DNA from: Pleionea sp. CnH1-48
GTDB taxonomy: Bacteria; Pseudomonadota; Gammaproteobacteria; Enterobacterales; Kangiellaceae
Reading direction: 5' to 3'
Length of the DNA: 64,000 nucleotides
Assembly: GCF_024124665.1 (NCBI RefSeq)
Contig: NZ_JAMXSB010000009.1
Span: forward strand, 124,001 to 188,000
The notes below the pieces were generated by a model. The model ran no database searches, was not told where the DNA came from, and saw only the letters and a program-made list of their open reading frames with translations. Position numbers and translations under genes: made by a program. Within the stretch, counting starts at the first letter, position 1; every line of letters begins with the position of its first letter. Positions 19,398 to 27,530 of the stretch are shown here, piece by piece.

Positions 19398-20303
19398 ATG
19401 GGCATAGTGGCGGTTCATCATCCTGATTATCGTATCCATTGGGATCCTGAACATCCGCTCAAGATGACCAAGTATGGCGCTTTGGCTGATTATTTGGCGC
19501 AGCACTCTGCGGTGATACCTGCCAATAGAGTGTGCCCCAAGCCTGCAACACCTTCGCTATTGGCCAAGGTGCATGCCCACCAATACATTGAACATTTTCT
19601 CAATGGTACCTTAACCGCCTCTGAGCTACGACGCATGGGCGTGATTTGGAGCCCGGCGTTGGTTAAGCGAGTTTTAAGTGCCGCTGGTGGGACTTGCGAA
19701 ACCGTTCGTCAGGCTTTGCACACTGGATTTGCCGCTAACACCGCGGGTGGGGCTCATCATGCACATTTTGACCATGGCGCTGGATTCTGTGTGTTTAACG
19801 ATGTGGCGGTGGGTGCTCGCCTGGCTTTAGACGAACTGGATGTGAGCCGAGTTCTTATTCTTGATTGTGATGTCCATCAGGGCGATGGGACTGCACGTTT
19901 GTTTGCGGAAGATGATCGAGTATTTACCTGCTCCATGCACAGTGAGAGGCTGTACCCTGGTCGTAAAGCTAACAGTGATAAAGATATTGAATTACCTCCT
20001 AAGATCGGTGATGAAGCCTATTTGGCTATTCTTGCAGAACAGGTACCCATGATTGTTGATGCTTTAGCGCCTGAGTTAATTATCTATATTGCGGGTGTCG
20101 ATGTTTATGAAAATGACAACCTGGGCAATTTCTCGATTTCTGAGCAAGGAATATTGGAACGTGAAAGAAGGATTCTGGAACTGGCAAAAGTGCGCTCGAT
20201 TCCTATTGCTGTTGTGATGGGAGGAGGGTATCTGGATGATGTTAATCACTTGGCCTATTTACATTCCTTAGTCTTTCAGGCCGCTGTAGAGCACTATGCT
20301 TAA
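19398..20303 (+). CDS. Histone deacetylase-like hydrolase
   Basis: 301 residues of the arginase/deacetylase fold. The active-site pair HH at 120-121 (GGAHHAHFDHG) is present. Zinc ligands are Asp158 and His160 in ILDCDVHQGDGT, with a third Asp in AGVDVYENDNLG. Bacterial members remove acetyl groups from polyamines, acetoin-related or other small amides, or lysine; the substrate cannot be chosen from sequence. It starts 16 bp after the PH-domain gene and is likely in the same transcript, though a functional link is not obvious. Confidence 0.92.
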   Translation: MGIVAVHHPDYRIHWDPEHPLKMTKYGALADYLAQHSAVIPANRVCPKPATPSLLAKVHAHQYIEHFLNGTLTASELRRMGVIWSPALVKRVLSAAGGTCETVRQALHTGFAANTAGGAHHAHFDHGAGFCVFNDVAVGARLALDELDVSRVLILDCDVHQGDGTARLFAEDDRVFTCSMHSERLYPGRKANSDKDIELPPKIGDEAYLAILAEQVPMIVDALAPELIIYIAGVDVYENDNLGNFSISEQGILERERRILELAKVRSIPIAVVMGGGYLDDVNHLAYLHSLVFQAAVEHYA

Positions 20304-20425
20304 GTGCGGTCCACCCCGATTGGTTTAGAGTCTTGGTTATTTCCCTGGTTAGGTATCGAGGCGTCCGCAAACTGGTTACTACGAAGAATGGGTTGTTAGA
20401 GGCGATGGGGAAGCTCCCCACACAC

Positions 20426-21148
20426 CTAGTCAAATAAGACCGCACCTACTACTACACCAAAAGCAATGTCTTCCCAGCCGCTGCGATAGTGCCAGTGTGG
20501 GCAGTGATGGCCATGATGGTGCGTGTGCAGATAGTCATAGTAATAATCGTAAACCCATACTGGATAGTGATAACTCACATGGTAGTTGTAGTGTCGGTAG
20601 GGGCGATAATAATGTCCGCTACGATGATATCTACTGTAATGACGATGAGGGCGGTAGTCGCTTCTCCAGCGTCTTACATTGTCGCGGTGCCAGTTGTGGC
20701 GATGTTTATCATGATTGCGATAGTGCTTAACAGTGCGACGCTGTTTTTCGGCGTTCCAGGTTCGGCTACTACGTTCGCTTACCTGTGAATGACGATAACT
20801 GCTGTTGCGATGACTATTGTGCTTGATCGCATGTTGTTTGCCGCCAGAGTAAGAAGCATTGCGATGGTTGCCATGATTGCGGTGGTTAGAGCCGCGATGA
20901 CTGTGCTGTCGGGATTGCGAGTTACGTGAGGAATGGTAACTGTTTCGATGACCCGAGTGCTTAACCGTGCTTTGACGTTGACTATGGCTGCGATGAGAGC
21001 TATTGCGGGTCGAATGCTGTTTGGCACCACTCGAAGTGTATTTACGCGATTGACCTTCTCGATGCGCACTTTCTCGAGCTTCCAGTTGTGGCAATGTCAG
21101 GATTAAACCTAGCATGGCGGCAGTTGCCAGAATTGTTGGCCTTTTCAT
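20426..21148 (-). CDS. His/Arg/Ser-rich secreted protein of unknown function
   Basis: 240 residues. The signal peptide is clear (MKRPTILATAAMLGLILTLP, cleavage after LEA). The mature part is low-complexity: first Ser/Arg/His/Gln/Asn-rich, then Tyr/His-rich (HYSRYHRSGHYYRPYRHYNY and HHHGHHCPHWHYRSGW). It ends in an ordered hydrophobic tail WEDIAFGVVVGAVLFD, which resembles the end of small outer-membrane-associated proteins. The many His suggest metal binding. The promoter should lie within 21149-21330; a Fur-like box is 189 bp upstream. Codon composition supports a real gene: opposite-strand frames here are only echoes of the repeats. Confidence 0.72.
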   Translation of the reverse strand: MKRPTILATAAMLGLILTLPQLEARESAHREGQSRKYTSSGAKQHSTRNSSHRSHSQRQSTVKHSGHRNSYHSSRNSQSRQHSHRGSNHRNHGNHRNASYSGGKQHAIKHNSHRNSSYRHSQVSERSSRTWNAEKQRRTVKHYRNHDKHRHNWHRDNVRRWRSDYRPHRHYSRYHRSGHYYRPYRHYNYHVSYHYPVWVYDYYYDYLHTHHHGHHCPHWHYRSGWEDIAFGVVVGAVLFD

Positions 21149-21329
21149 TGTTGTGTCCTCAGTTAATTGCCATCATGGAACTTAGTTTACCGTTTGAAAA
21201 CTGAACGCTAACTGAAGGAATCGATTGAATTGTCAACGAATTAGGCCGCTTAAATAATAAGGTTATTATTCAGTGGGGCTGGTTATTCGTTAAAGCTATA
21301 AGAAATTTGGAGAATTTGAAAATAACCTC

Positions 21330-21358
21330 TTGCAAATGATAATGATTCGCATTACTAT
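21330..21358 (+). promoter_or_regulatory. Fur-like box within a sigma-70 promoter
   Basis: TGATAATGATTCGCA at 21337-21351 matches 12 of 14 positions of the Fur 7-1-7 motif TGATAATnATTATCA. It sits in the 17-bp spacer between a TTGCAA (-35, 21330-21335) and TACTAT (-10, 21353-21358). Transcription would begin near 21365, with no gene until a terminator at 21714. Iron-replete Fur would block this promoter. Whether the box also affects the divergent His-rich gene is open. Confidence 0.65.
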
Positions 21359-21524
21359 TTCTCTCGTGGGTTGCTAAAGCACACAACTCTGGAAACAACA
21401 GCGACTGGTCCCGCTAGTTTCTAGATGATGTCAGGCTCTATTGTCGCACGGAATAGGAAATTGATGGGTCGCAAGCATTAATCTTCCTAGTGACATGGAT
21501 GTTCCTCCCTAGAGTGGTGGCATC

Positions 21525-21655
21525 AATATCCGTCGTCTTTCAAACCGCACGGGTGTTGGCTGCACGCATTCCCCCCAGTCACTTAGTTTGTCTAAGCTCA
21601 GGGGACTCGCTTGTTTGCCGCCAACGTGCAGTAGGAAAAACTTTGGATAAATATT
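21525..21655 (+). repeat. ERIC/IRU-like element, copy 1
   Basis: A diverged copy of the window's intergenic palindrome. It keeps the ERIC core CCCAGTCACTTAG, a 5-base loop and CTAAGCTCAGGGGACTCGCTT, but its outer arms have decayed (CTTTCAAACCGCACGG against ACGTGCAGTAGG). It lies inside the candidate Fur-controlled transcript. Confidence 0.85.
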
Positions 21656-21713
21656 GTAAAACGGCTTGTTACTTGTGCCTCAACGAGTAACGCTCTTAGG
21701 TGTCTCAACCTTT

Positions 21714-21745
21714 AGCCTGTCAGGCTTGTCTTGACAGGCTTTTTT
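21714..21745 (+). terminator. Rho-independent terminator
   Basis: Stem AGCCTGTCA / TGACAGGCT followed by TTTTT. It stands about 100 bp upstream of alaC and downstream of the candidate Fur-controlled transcript, so it isolates alaC from that unit. It is not downstream of any protein gene. Confidence 0.88.
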
Positions 21746-21845
21746 CGTTTGCTATCTGTTAACTAACTAAATTGTATTTCTGCTCTGTGCCTTTATTTGG
21801 GCATAATAGCGCGTATTAAATGTGTTTAATTAAGTAGTTGAGACG

Positions 21846-23021
21846 ATGGAACCAGAATTTAGCCGAATCAAACGCCTGCCGCCCTATGTATTTAATATTG
21901 TTGGTGACCTCAAGCAGGCTGCTCGAGCCCGTGGAGAAGACATTATAGACTTTAGTATGGGCAATCCGGACCAGCCTACGCCACAGCATATTCTTGATAA
22001 AATGATGGAGGCCTCACAGGATGGTCGTACTCATCGATATTCCCAGTCAAAAGGAATCCCTCGTTTGCGTAAAGCCATCTGTGACTGGTATCAACAGCGT
22101 TATGATGTACAACTCGACCCTGAAACCGAAGCCATTGTCACTATTGGCTCTAAAGAAGGTTTGGCGCATTTGGCGTTAGCAACTATGGAGCGTGGCGATT
22201 CGGTCATCGTTCCTAATCCAGCGTATCCTATCCACCCTTATGGGTTTGTCATTGCTGGTGCTGATATTCTCCATGTGCCTTTTGAGAGTGAGGATGGCTT
22301 CTTTGAGGAAGTGGAAAAAACACTACGCATGACCTGGCCACGGCCTAAGATGTTGCTGTTGAACTTTCCGGCTAACCCAACGACCGATGTTGTTGAGCTC
22401 GATTTTTTTGAGCGTGCGGTCGCCTTAGCGAAAAAACATAAAATCTGGCTGGTTCAAGATTTGGCCTATGCCGACATTGTGTTTGATGGCTATCAAGCAC
22501 CGTCCATTTTGCAGGTAGAGGGGGCAAAGGATGTTGCTGTTGAATTTTATTCGCTATCAAAAAGCTACAATATGCCTGGGTGGCGAATTGGTTTTTGCTG
22601 CGGCAATCCGACACTGATCCATGCTCTGGGGCGTATGAAATCCTATCTGGATTACGGTATTTTTACGCCGTTGCAAGTAGGGGCGATTGCCGCGCTAGAA
22701 GGTCCGCAAGACTGTGTTGAAGAGATATGTGAACGCTATCGCCAACGTCGAGATGTTTTGTGTGAAGGTCTTAATCGACTGGGATGGGAGGTGACACCAC
22801 CCAAAGCAACGATGTTTGTGTGGGCTCCTATTCCTGAGCAATATAGAGATATGGGGTCTTTGGAATTTTCTAAGTGGCTGCTAAAGGAAGCAAAAGTAGC
22901 GGTATCTCCCGGCATTGGGTTTGGCGAGTATGGTGATCACTATGTTCGTTTTGCATTAATCGAAAACGAACATCGAACACGTCAGGCTTTGCGTGGTATC
23001 AAAAAAGCCTTCTCTCAATAA
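21846..23021 (+). CDS. alaC: Alanine transaminase AlaC
   Basis: 391 residues, a fold-type I PLP aminotransferase very close to E. coli AlaC (YfdZ). Shared blocks include [21 protein letters not shown] near the start, then [15 protein letters not shown] and [14 protein letters not shown]. The PLP lysine is in [15 protein letters not shown]. AlaC makes L-alanine from pyruvate and glutamate. The protein is slightly shorter than the E. coli enzyme (about 412) because of N- and C-terminal ends. The gene stands alone between terminators. Confidence 0.95.
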   Translation: MEPEFSRIKRLPPYVFNIVGDLKQAARARGEDIIDFSMGNPDQPTPQHILDKMMEASQDGRTHRYSQSKGIPRLRKAICDWYQQRYDVQLDPETEAIVTIGSKEGLAHLALATMERGDSVIVPNPAYPIHPYGFVIAGADILHVPFESEDGFFEEVEKTLRMTWPRPKMLLLNFPANPTTDVVELDFFERAVALAKKHKIWLVQDLAYADIVFDGYQAPSILQVEGAKDVAVEFYSLSKSYNMPGWRIGFCCGNPTLIHALGRMKSYLDYGIFTPLQVGAIAALEGPQDCVEEICERYRQRRDVLCEGLNRLGWEVTPPKATMFVWAPIPEQYRDMGSLEFSKWLLKEAKVAVSPGIGFGEYGDHYVRFALIENEHRTRQALRGIKKAFSQ

Positions 23022-23053
23022 GCTAAGTCCTTTAGCACTGGCGCTAACAAGCG

Positions 23054-23512
23054 CTAGTGCATCAATGGCAGTACATAGTGAAAGAACTGCCTGTCTCTTT
23101 GGTAGCCTTTAGCCTCATAAACCTGCTGGGAGGTGAAATTATTTTGCGCCGATGAAGCCTTAAGGCATAAAGCGCCTGTTTCTTTGGCCATTGTTTTGGC
23201 GGCATCTAAGAGGCCAAAGCCCACGCCTTTTCGACGAGCAGTAGAACGGACATAAAGATCATTCAATATCCAGATTTTCTTTAAATGCACAGAAGAATAA
23301 GTCGGATAAAGATGAACAAAGCCAGAAGGTTGCTGCTGATGAGATGCAATAAAGGCAATGGACTCTTCGGCTTCTAGTCGTTGTTGTAAGAAAGTTTTGC
23401 TCTGTTCGAGATTATCAGGTTGTCGATAGAATTGGCGATATTCGTTGAACATAGCGGCTAAGTCGTCGATGTCATCGAGTGTAGCTTGGCGAATCACAAG
23501 GTCGTTATTCAT
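23054..23512 (-). CDS. GNAT-family N-acetyltransferase
   Basis: 152 residues with the acetyl-CoA binding motif in LYVRSTARRKGVGFGLLDAA (R/Q-x-x-G-x-G/A pattern). The C-terminal motif is QVYEAKGYQRDRQFFHYVL. The start, MNNDLVIRQATLDDIDDLAAMF, is typical of single-domain GNAT proteins that modify small amines or protein termini. The substrate is unknown. It converges with alaC, and an 11-bp stem (23035-23060, one G-U pair, no T run) overlaps its stop codon. Confidence 0.9.
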   Translation of the reverse strand: MNNDLVIRQATLDDIDDLAAMFNEYRQFYRQPDNLEQSKTFLQQRLEAEESIAFIASHQQQPSGFVHLYPTYSSVHLKKIWILNDLYVRSTARRKGVGFGLLDAAKTMAKETGALCLKASSAQNNFTSQQVYEAKGYQRDRQFFHYVLPLMH

Positions 23513-23952
23513 ATTTTGATAAAATTCAATAAAAACGTATTAACCGTATACAATAAGAGGAATGGGTGCTTTAGGCCGCTTGTCTTTTGTTGGTTTTAGA
23601 CGGCGACTTTATCTATACCCAAAGTATTTCACACAGCACCTTGGCAGCCAGCAAGCAAATCCCTTGAGCTTAGAAATACTAAGTGATTATGGTGAGGGCT
23701 TGCAGTCAACACCCGTGCTGTTTGAAATGCAACAGGTATAATTAGTATAACAGTGCTTAGACATCTATGACGATAAAGATCTGGACGTCTGAACTCACTT
23801 ATTTGTAACCGGAAATATTGTTGCTCAGTAATCAGTAGTTTTTATTATTAAAATAATATTTTTTTATGGCATAAGCGGAAGCAAAAAAATAGACTAGTGC
23901 ACCCTGATATATCACAGTGAAATCGATTGTTAACAGAGTTTAAAAAATATCT
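23513..23952. other. Gene-free stretch before tmcA with an ERIC-like copy
   Basis: 440 bp. The left part is the upstream region of the divergent GNAT gene, the middle is ERIC-like copy 2 (23614-23740), and the right part (23760-23950) is AT-rich and should contain the tmcA promoter. I see no other structure. Confidence 0.7.
23614..23740 (-). repeat. ERIC/IRU-like element, copy 2
   Basis: 127 bp in inverted orientation. TATACCCAAAGTATTTC at one end and TTTGAAATGCAACAGGTATA at the other form the terminal inverted repeat. The central stem is CTTAG / CTAAG with a 5-base loop. It is more diverged than copies 4-6. Confidence 0.88.
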
Positions 23953-26064
23953 ATGAGTCCGATTGAAGCATTATTTGATTCTTGCCGCTCTGAACTGGAA
24001 AGCTTGTTAACGACACTCAAGCAGTCACGATTTCGCACGCCTGTTCTGCTCAATATGCCTGTAAGTGATGCTGTGGAGTTATTGTCTCTGTTGCATTCGC
24101 AGGGGATTCTAGAGGCGTTTGCTTTATCAGAGCATCCCATTGGAGAATTCGAAACTATCCCATTAGAGGGATATCGCTCGGTACTTGGTAGAGAGTTTGA
24201 ACATTGTATTGTGAATGCCAGTGAGGATGTGAGTGCCAATGTTATTGGGGCTATTGCAGGAGTTGTTAAAGCGGGGGGGATTTTATGGATAATTGTACCA
24301 CCGCTGGAGCAATGGCCTGAGCTGCCGAGTTCTGAACATGAGCGTTTGTTTGGCCAGGCACTATCGCACTCTAGCCGATATATTGAACGTTTGACTCAAT
24401 GTATACAGTCTCACCCAGCCAGTGTCATGATCAATAAAACGGGCATCGTAAAACCGTTTCATTGGCACTATTGTCGGCCTGGGATTGAACCTGTTTATGA
24501 TGAGCAACAACAAGCTATTGAAGCCATTAAGCGTGTGGTAAATGGGCGAGCAAAACGTCCTTTGGTATTAACGGCGGACAGAGGGCGAGGCAAAAGTTCA
24601 GCTCTGGGTATCGCCGCTGCGGAATTAGCTAATGAGCATGATAAGCAAATCATTCTAACTGCCCCGACAAAACGATCGGCACAACAAGCGATTGACTGGT
24701 TTGATAAAACGGTCAATGCCGAGTTATCCATAAATTTTATTGCTCCAGACGAACTTATCAAACAACAACCCGCAGCGGATGCGGTTTTTATTGATGAAGC
24801 TGCTGCTATTCCTGCGGAGCAGTTAAAACAACTGCTTCAACTTTATCCTCGAGTTGTGTTTGCTTCGACCATTCATGGTTACGAAGGAACAGGACGAGGG
24901 TTTGCTATTCGCTTTAAAAGTGAGCTGGATCAACAGACTCCACAATGGAAACATCTTGAACTTAATCAACCTATTCGTTGGGCTCCAGATGATCCTCTGG
25001 AGGACTGGATTAATGAACTGTTGTTACTTAAGGCGTCTGCTGATGAGATCACTGCAATGGAGTCAGTGGAGTTATCGTCTATCGAGTATCGCTGGTTTGA
25101 TAGCAGTGCTGCCATTGATAAGCAGTGGTTACCTTCTGTTTTTGGTTTGTTAGTGGACTCTCACTATCAAACTTCGCCAGATGATTTACGCCAGCTCATG
25201 GACCATCCTGAACGGGGAGTGTTGGTCGCTTCCATCGAAGGTAAAGTGATTGGTGTTGTGTTAGTACTTAGAGAACAAATTACTGACGATGATTTATTGC
25301 AGCAAATTTCTCAGGGCAAGCGACGACTACGAGGGCACCTGGTTCCCCAATCTTTGGCTTTTCATTTGTTATCACCTGAGTTAGCTAAGCTAAAAAGCTG
25401 GCGTGTGCAGCGCATTGCTGTTCATGAAAAGTTGCGAGGCAAAAGAGTAGGCACTGAGCTATTGCAACAAGTCACAAAGCAAGCATTGCAGGCTAAAGTT
25501 GATTACTTAAGTACCAGCTTTGCTGCAACGTCAGACTTGATTGAGTTCTGGCACCATAATAAATTTGTTCCCATTCGTCTAGGCCGAACCCGTGATAAGA
25601 GTTCTGGTTGCCATAGTTTGTTAATGGTTTCCTGGATCGGCGCTCTCAATATTTATGAATGGCGACTACTATCAAGTAATTTTTTTCGAGAAGTGCGTTT
25701 GTTATTACCAAGAGTATTCGAGCGTTTAGAGTTAGCATTGATATTTCAGCTCTGGAAGATTTCCCCTCGAGGACAGAGCAAAGGGATACCAAAGCATGTA
25801 CTAGAAGAAGTGAGCTTGTATCTTGATGGAGCAAGACAATGTGACGATACGGTGCTCTCTTTATTTGAATTAATAGAACATTATTTTTCAGATAAGTCGT
25901 CAATGTTGCAGTTACAAGAGCCAGAGGTTACTTTTTTAATGGCAAGGTTTTGGCAACATAAAGAATTTACTGCATTGGCAAAGATGTTTTCTTTAAATGG
26001 AAAAAAAGAAGCCGAAAATCATCTAAAAGCTATTGTTGGCAAGTTAATCAGTTTAAAAGAATAG
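23953..26064 (+). CDS. tmcA: tRNA(Met) cytidine acetyltransferase TmcA
   Basis: 703 residues against about 670 in E. coli. TmcA makes N4-acetylcytidine at the wobble base of elongator tRNA-Met, using acetyl-CoA and ATP, and so protects AUG decoding. The N-terminal domain precedes an RNA helicase-like ATPase with Walker A TADRGRGKSSALG and Walker B VFIDEAAAIP. The GNAT domain follows, with QRIAVHEKLRGKRVGTELL. The C-terminal helical domain closes the protein. The gene stands alone, with an ATG preceded by a weak ribosome site. Confidence 0.96.
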   Translation: MSPIEALFDSCRSELESLLTTLKQSRFRTPVLLNMPVSDAVELLSLLHSQGILEAFALSEHPIGEFETIPLEGYRSVLGREFEHCIVNASEDVSANVIGAIAGVVKAGGILWIIVPPLEQWPELPSSEHERLFGQALSHSSRYIERLTQCIQSHPASVMINKTGIVKPFHWHYCRPGIEPVYDEQQQAIEAIKRVVNGRAKRPLVLTADRGRGKSSALGIAAAELANEHDKQIILTAPTKRSAQQAIDWFDKTVNAELSINFIAPDELIKQQPAADAVFIDEAAAIPAEQLKQLLQLYPRVVFASTIHGYEGTGRGFAIRFKSELDQQTPQWKHLELNQPIRWAPDDPLEDWINELLLLKASADEITAMESVELSSIEYRWFDSSAAIDKQWLPSVFGLLVDSHYQTSPDDLRQLMDHPERGVLVASIEGKVIGVVLVLREQITDDDLLQQISQGKRRLRGHLVPQSLAFHLLSPELAKLKSWRVQRIAVHEKLRGKRVGTELLQQVTKQALQAKVDYLSTSFAATSDLIEFWHHNKFVPIRLGRTRDKSSGCHSLLMVSWIGALNIYEWRLLSSNFFREVRLLLPRVFERLELALIFQLWKISPRGQSKGIPKHVLEEVSLYLDGARQCDDTVLSLFELIEHYFSDKSSMLQLQEPEVTFLMARFWQHKEFTALAKMFSLNGKKEAENHLKAIVGKLISLKE

Positions 26065-26103
26065 ACAGTGTCTCAGCCGTGAAAAAACAAAAAGAGAATT
26101 TTT

Positions 26104-26508
26104 ATGAATGAAATCGTTGATATGTTACGTGAGAAAAATGAAGATCGATTTTCTTCCGTAGAGTTGCCAGACTTGGATTTGCTGGTAGAGATAGAAGAAG
26201 AAATATTTATTCCATTGCCAAAAGAGTTTAAAGATTTCTTAATGTCAGTCAGTGATGTGGTGTATGGATCGATAGAGCCCGTTACCGTGAGTGATGATGC
26301 TTTACATACTCACTTACCCGATGTGGCTGCTGAGGCATGGGATATAGGTGTCTCACGCGAGTTGATACCTATTTGTCGCCAAGGGAGTAATTATTATTGC
26401 ATTACTCAAACTGGAGAAATTGTCTTTTGGCAACACGGTGACATAGACTCGGCCCAAGAGTGGGATTCTATCTGGGAGTGGGTAGAAGAAGTTTGGCTGG
26501 GGCAGTAA
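26104..26508 (+). CDS. SMI1/KNR4 family protein
   Basis: 134 residues with the SMI1/KNR4 pattern: LLVEIEEEIFIPLPKEFKDFL followed by the strand-rich body and an acidic Trp-containing end (QEWDSIWEWVEEVW). Many bacterial members are immunity proteins that neutralise contact-dependent or polymorphic toxins. No toxin gene is next to it here: a GrpB-family protein follows by 15 bp. It may be an orphan immunity gene or have a housekeeping role. Confidence 0.85.
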   Translation: MNEIVDMLREKNEDRFSSVELPDLDLLVEIEEEIFIPLPKEFKDFLMSVSDVVYGSIEPVTVSDDALHTHLPDVAAEAWDIGVSRELIPICRQGSNYYCITQTGEIVFWQHGDIDSAQEWDSIWEWVEEVWLGQ

Positions 26509-26523
26509 GCAGGCATTTTTTGA

Positions 26524-27045
26524 ATGAATCGTAGAGTTATTGTGAAAGAGTTCGATGACCGTTGGCCTGCAATGTTTAAGGATGAAAAGCAACGGATTTT
26601 TTCTGCCTTGGGAACTCAAAATATCTTAGCGATTCACCATATTGGTAGTACGTCTGTGCCTGGACTATCAGCAAAACCTATTATTGATATATTAATGGAA
26701 GTAGCATGCCTCAATAGGCTGGATAATTCGTCAGATAAAATAGCTGCGTTAGGTTATATCTGTAAAGGTGAGTATGGCCTTAAGGGCAGGCGTTACTTTT
26801 ATAGAGGTAATGAGAAAAGAACACACCATCTTCATACGTATCAACAAGGTGATGTTTCTATAAAACGCCACTTGGCTTTTCGAGATTATTTGTTGGCTCA
26901 TAAGGATGTTTGCCAACGTTATGCTGAAATAAAAAGAGAGGCTGTAATCGCTTCCGATATTCCCAAGGATTACCAGCAATATAAAAGTGACTTTATTTCG
27001 AGCTTTGAGCAACGTGCTTTAGTCTGGCTTCAAAGTCAGGAATAA
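26524..27045 (+). CDS. GrpB (UPF0157) family nucleotidyltransferase-like protein
   Basis: 173 residues with the family block VKEFDDRWPAMFKDEK, then HHIGSTSVPGLSAKPIIDILMEV and YRGNEKRTHHLHTY. GrpB proteins are distant relatives of the nucleotidyltransferase fold (GS...D pattern visible in IGSTS and IIDI). Their reaction is not established. The gene lies 15 bp after the SMI1 gene, so the two are probably cotranscribed. Confidence 0.9.
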   Translation: MNRRVIVKEFDDRWPAMFKDEKQRIFSALGTQNILAIHHIGSTSVPGLSAKPIIDILMEVACLNRLDNSSDKIAALGYICKGEYGLKGRRYFYRGNEKRTHHLHTYQQGDVSIKRHLAFRDYLLAHKDVCQRYAEIKREAVIASDIPKDYQQYKSDFISSFEQRALVWLQSQE

Positions 27046-27139
27046 TCTCATACATTGAATTGCGTCGCATATTTAAATTAATATACAATTTTATTTCTAT
27101 TTTGATTAATCTGGAATTATTATTTTTTTGGGAGATTTT

Positions 27140-27472
27140 ATGAGGATTATTTTTGTTAGTATAGCGTTGTTTCTATCACTTCCTGTGTTTGCTAGCTCGG
27201 CAACGGGAAAAATCGACTGGTTGATAGTTCGTGACAGTGACGGCTTAACCTACTTTACCTTAAAAAATTTTAGTCGCGATGAAAAGCCTGCCTGTGCTAA
27301 ACATGACTACTGGATGATAAAAGATGAGAAGTCGGTATCAGGAAAGCACCAGCTATCTATTTTGTTAGCTGCTCAGGCAAGTGGAAAAACAGTGACTGTT
27401 CGAGGGTATGCGGCTTGTACTCGTTGGGGAGATGGCGAAGATGTTAACTCTATACAAATTAGAAGTGAGTAA
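27140..27472 (+). CDS. Small secreted protein of unknown function
   Basis: 110 residues from the ATG at 27140, which has GGGAG seven bases upstream. A TTG twelve bases earlier is less likely. Signal peptide at 1-17 (IIFVSIALFLSLPVFA cleaved before SSA). The mature part (about 90 residues) has two Cys (PACAKHDYW and YAACTRWGDG) that may pair. It ends in a short strand-rich section. I recognise no family. A terminator follows. Confidence 0.75.
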   Translation: MRIIFVSIALFLSLPVFASSATGKIDWLIVRDSDGLTYFTLKNFSRDEKPACAKHDYWMIKDEKSVSGKHQLSILLAAQASGKTVTVRGYAACTRWGDGEDVNSIQIRSE

Positions 27473-27491
27473 ACTACTCTAATACATAAGG

Positions 27492-27530
27492 GGGATATTC
27501 TCATCAGTTGTCATGAATATCCCTTTTTAT
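27492..27530 (+). terminator. Rho-independent terminator after the small secreted protein gene
   Basis: Stem GGGATATTC / GAATATCCC followed by TTTTTAT. Its right arm overlaps the last codons of the convergent SDR gene. Confidence 0.82.

Larger units (their letters stand above)
21365..21745 (+). ncRNA. Candidate iron-regulated non-coding RNA
   Basis: Inferred only. The Fur-box promoter points into about 380 bp that end in a strong terminator and carry no credible gene. Foldable segments include GGGTTGC...CAACTC (around 21368-21390) and AGGAAATTGATG / CATTAATCTTCCT (around 21448-21482). An ERIC-like palindrome makes up the 3' part. It does not match the core of RyhB or PrrF that I know, nor any riboswitch I recognise. 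It could also be a short-lived or decayed transcription unit. Confidence 0.35.
21149..21845. other. Gene-free 700 bp with Fur box, ERIC copy and terminator
   Basis: No protein gene is convincing. The stretch contains, in order, the upstream region of the His-rich gene, a Fur-like box inside a promoter (21330-21358), a segment with several possible stems (21361-21520), an ERIC-like element (21525-21655), a rho-independent terminator (21714-21745) and the alaC promoter region. A 66-codon frame at 21490-21690 runs through the repeat and is not believed. Confidence 0.7.

Noticed and set aside
20489-20788. Frames opposite the His-rich gene (99 and 77 codons)
   Set aside because: They are shadows of the CAC/CGY-rich codons. 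The - strand has a signal peptide and a sensible start.
21361-21525. Riboswitch or 6S/RNase P-like RNA in the stretch before alaC
   Set aside because: I compared known cores (TPP, cobalamin, FMN, glycine, 6S, RNase P) from memory and none fits. Only the weaker ncRNA claim was kept.
21490-21690. 66-codon + frame before alaC
   Set aside because: It runs through an ERIC-like copy, has no ribosome site and no recognisable protein.
23035-23060. 11-bp stem at the alaC/GNAT junction as a terminator
   Set aside because: No T run on either strand; mentioned with the GNAT gene instead.
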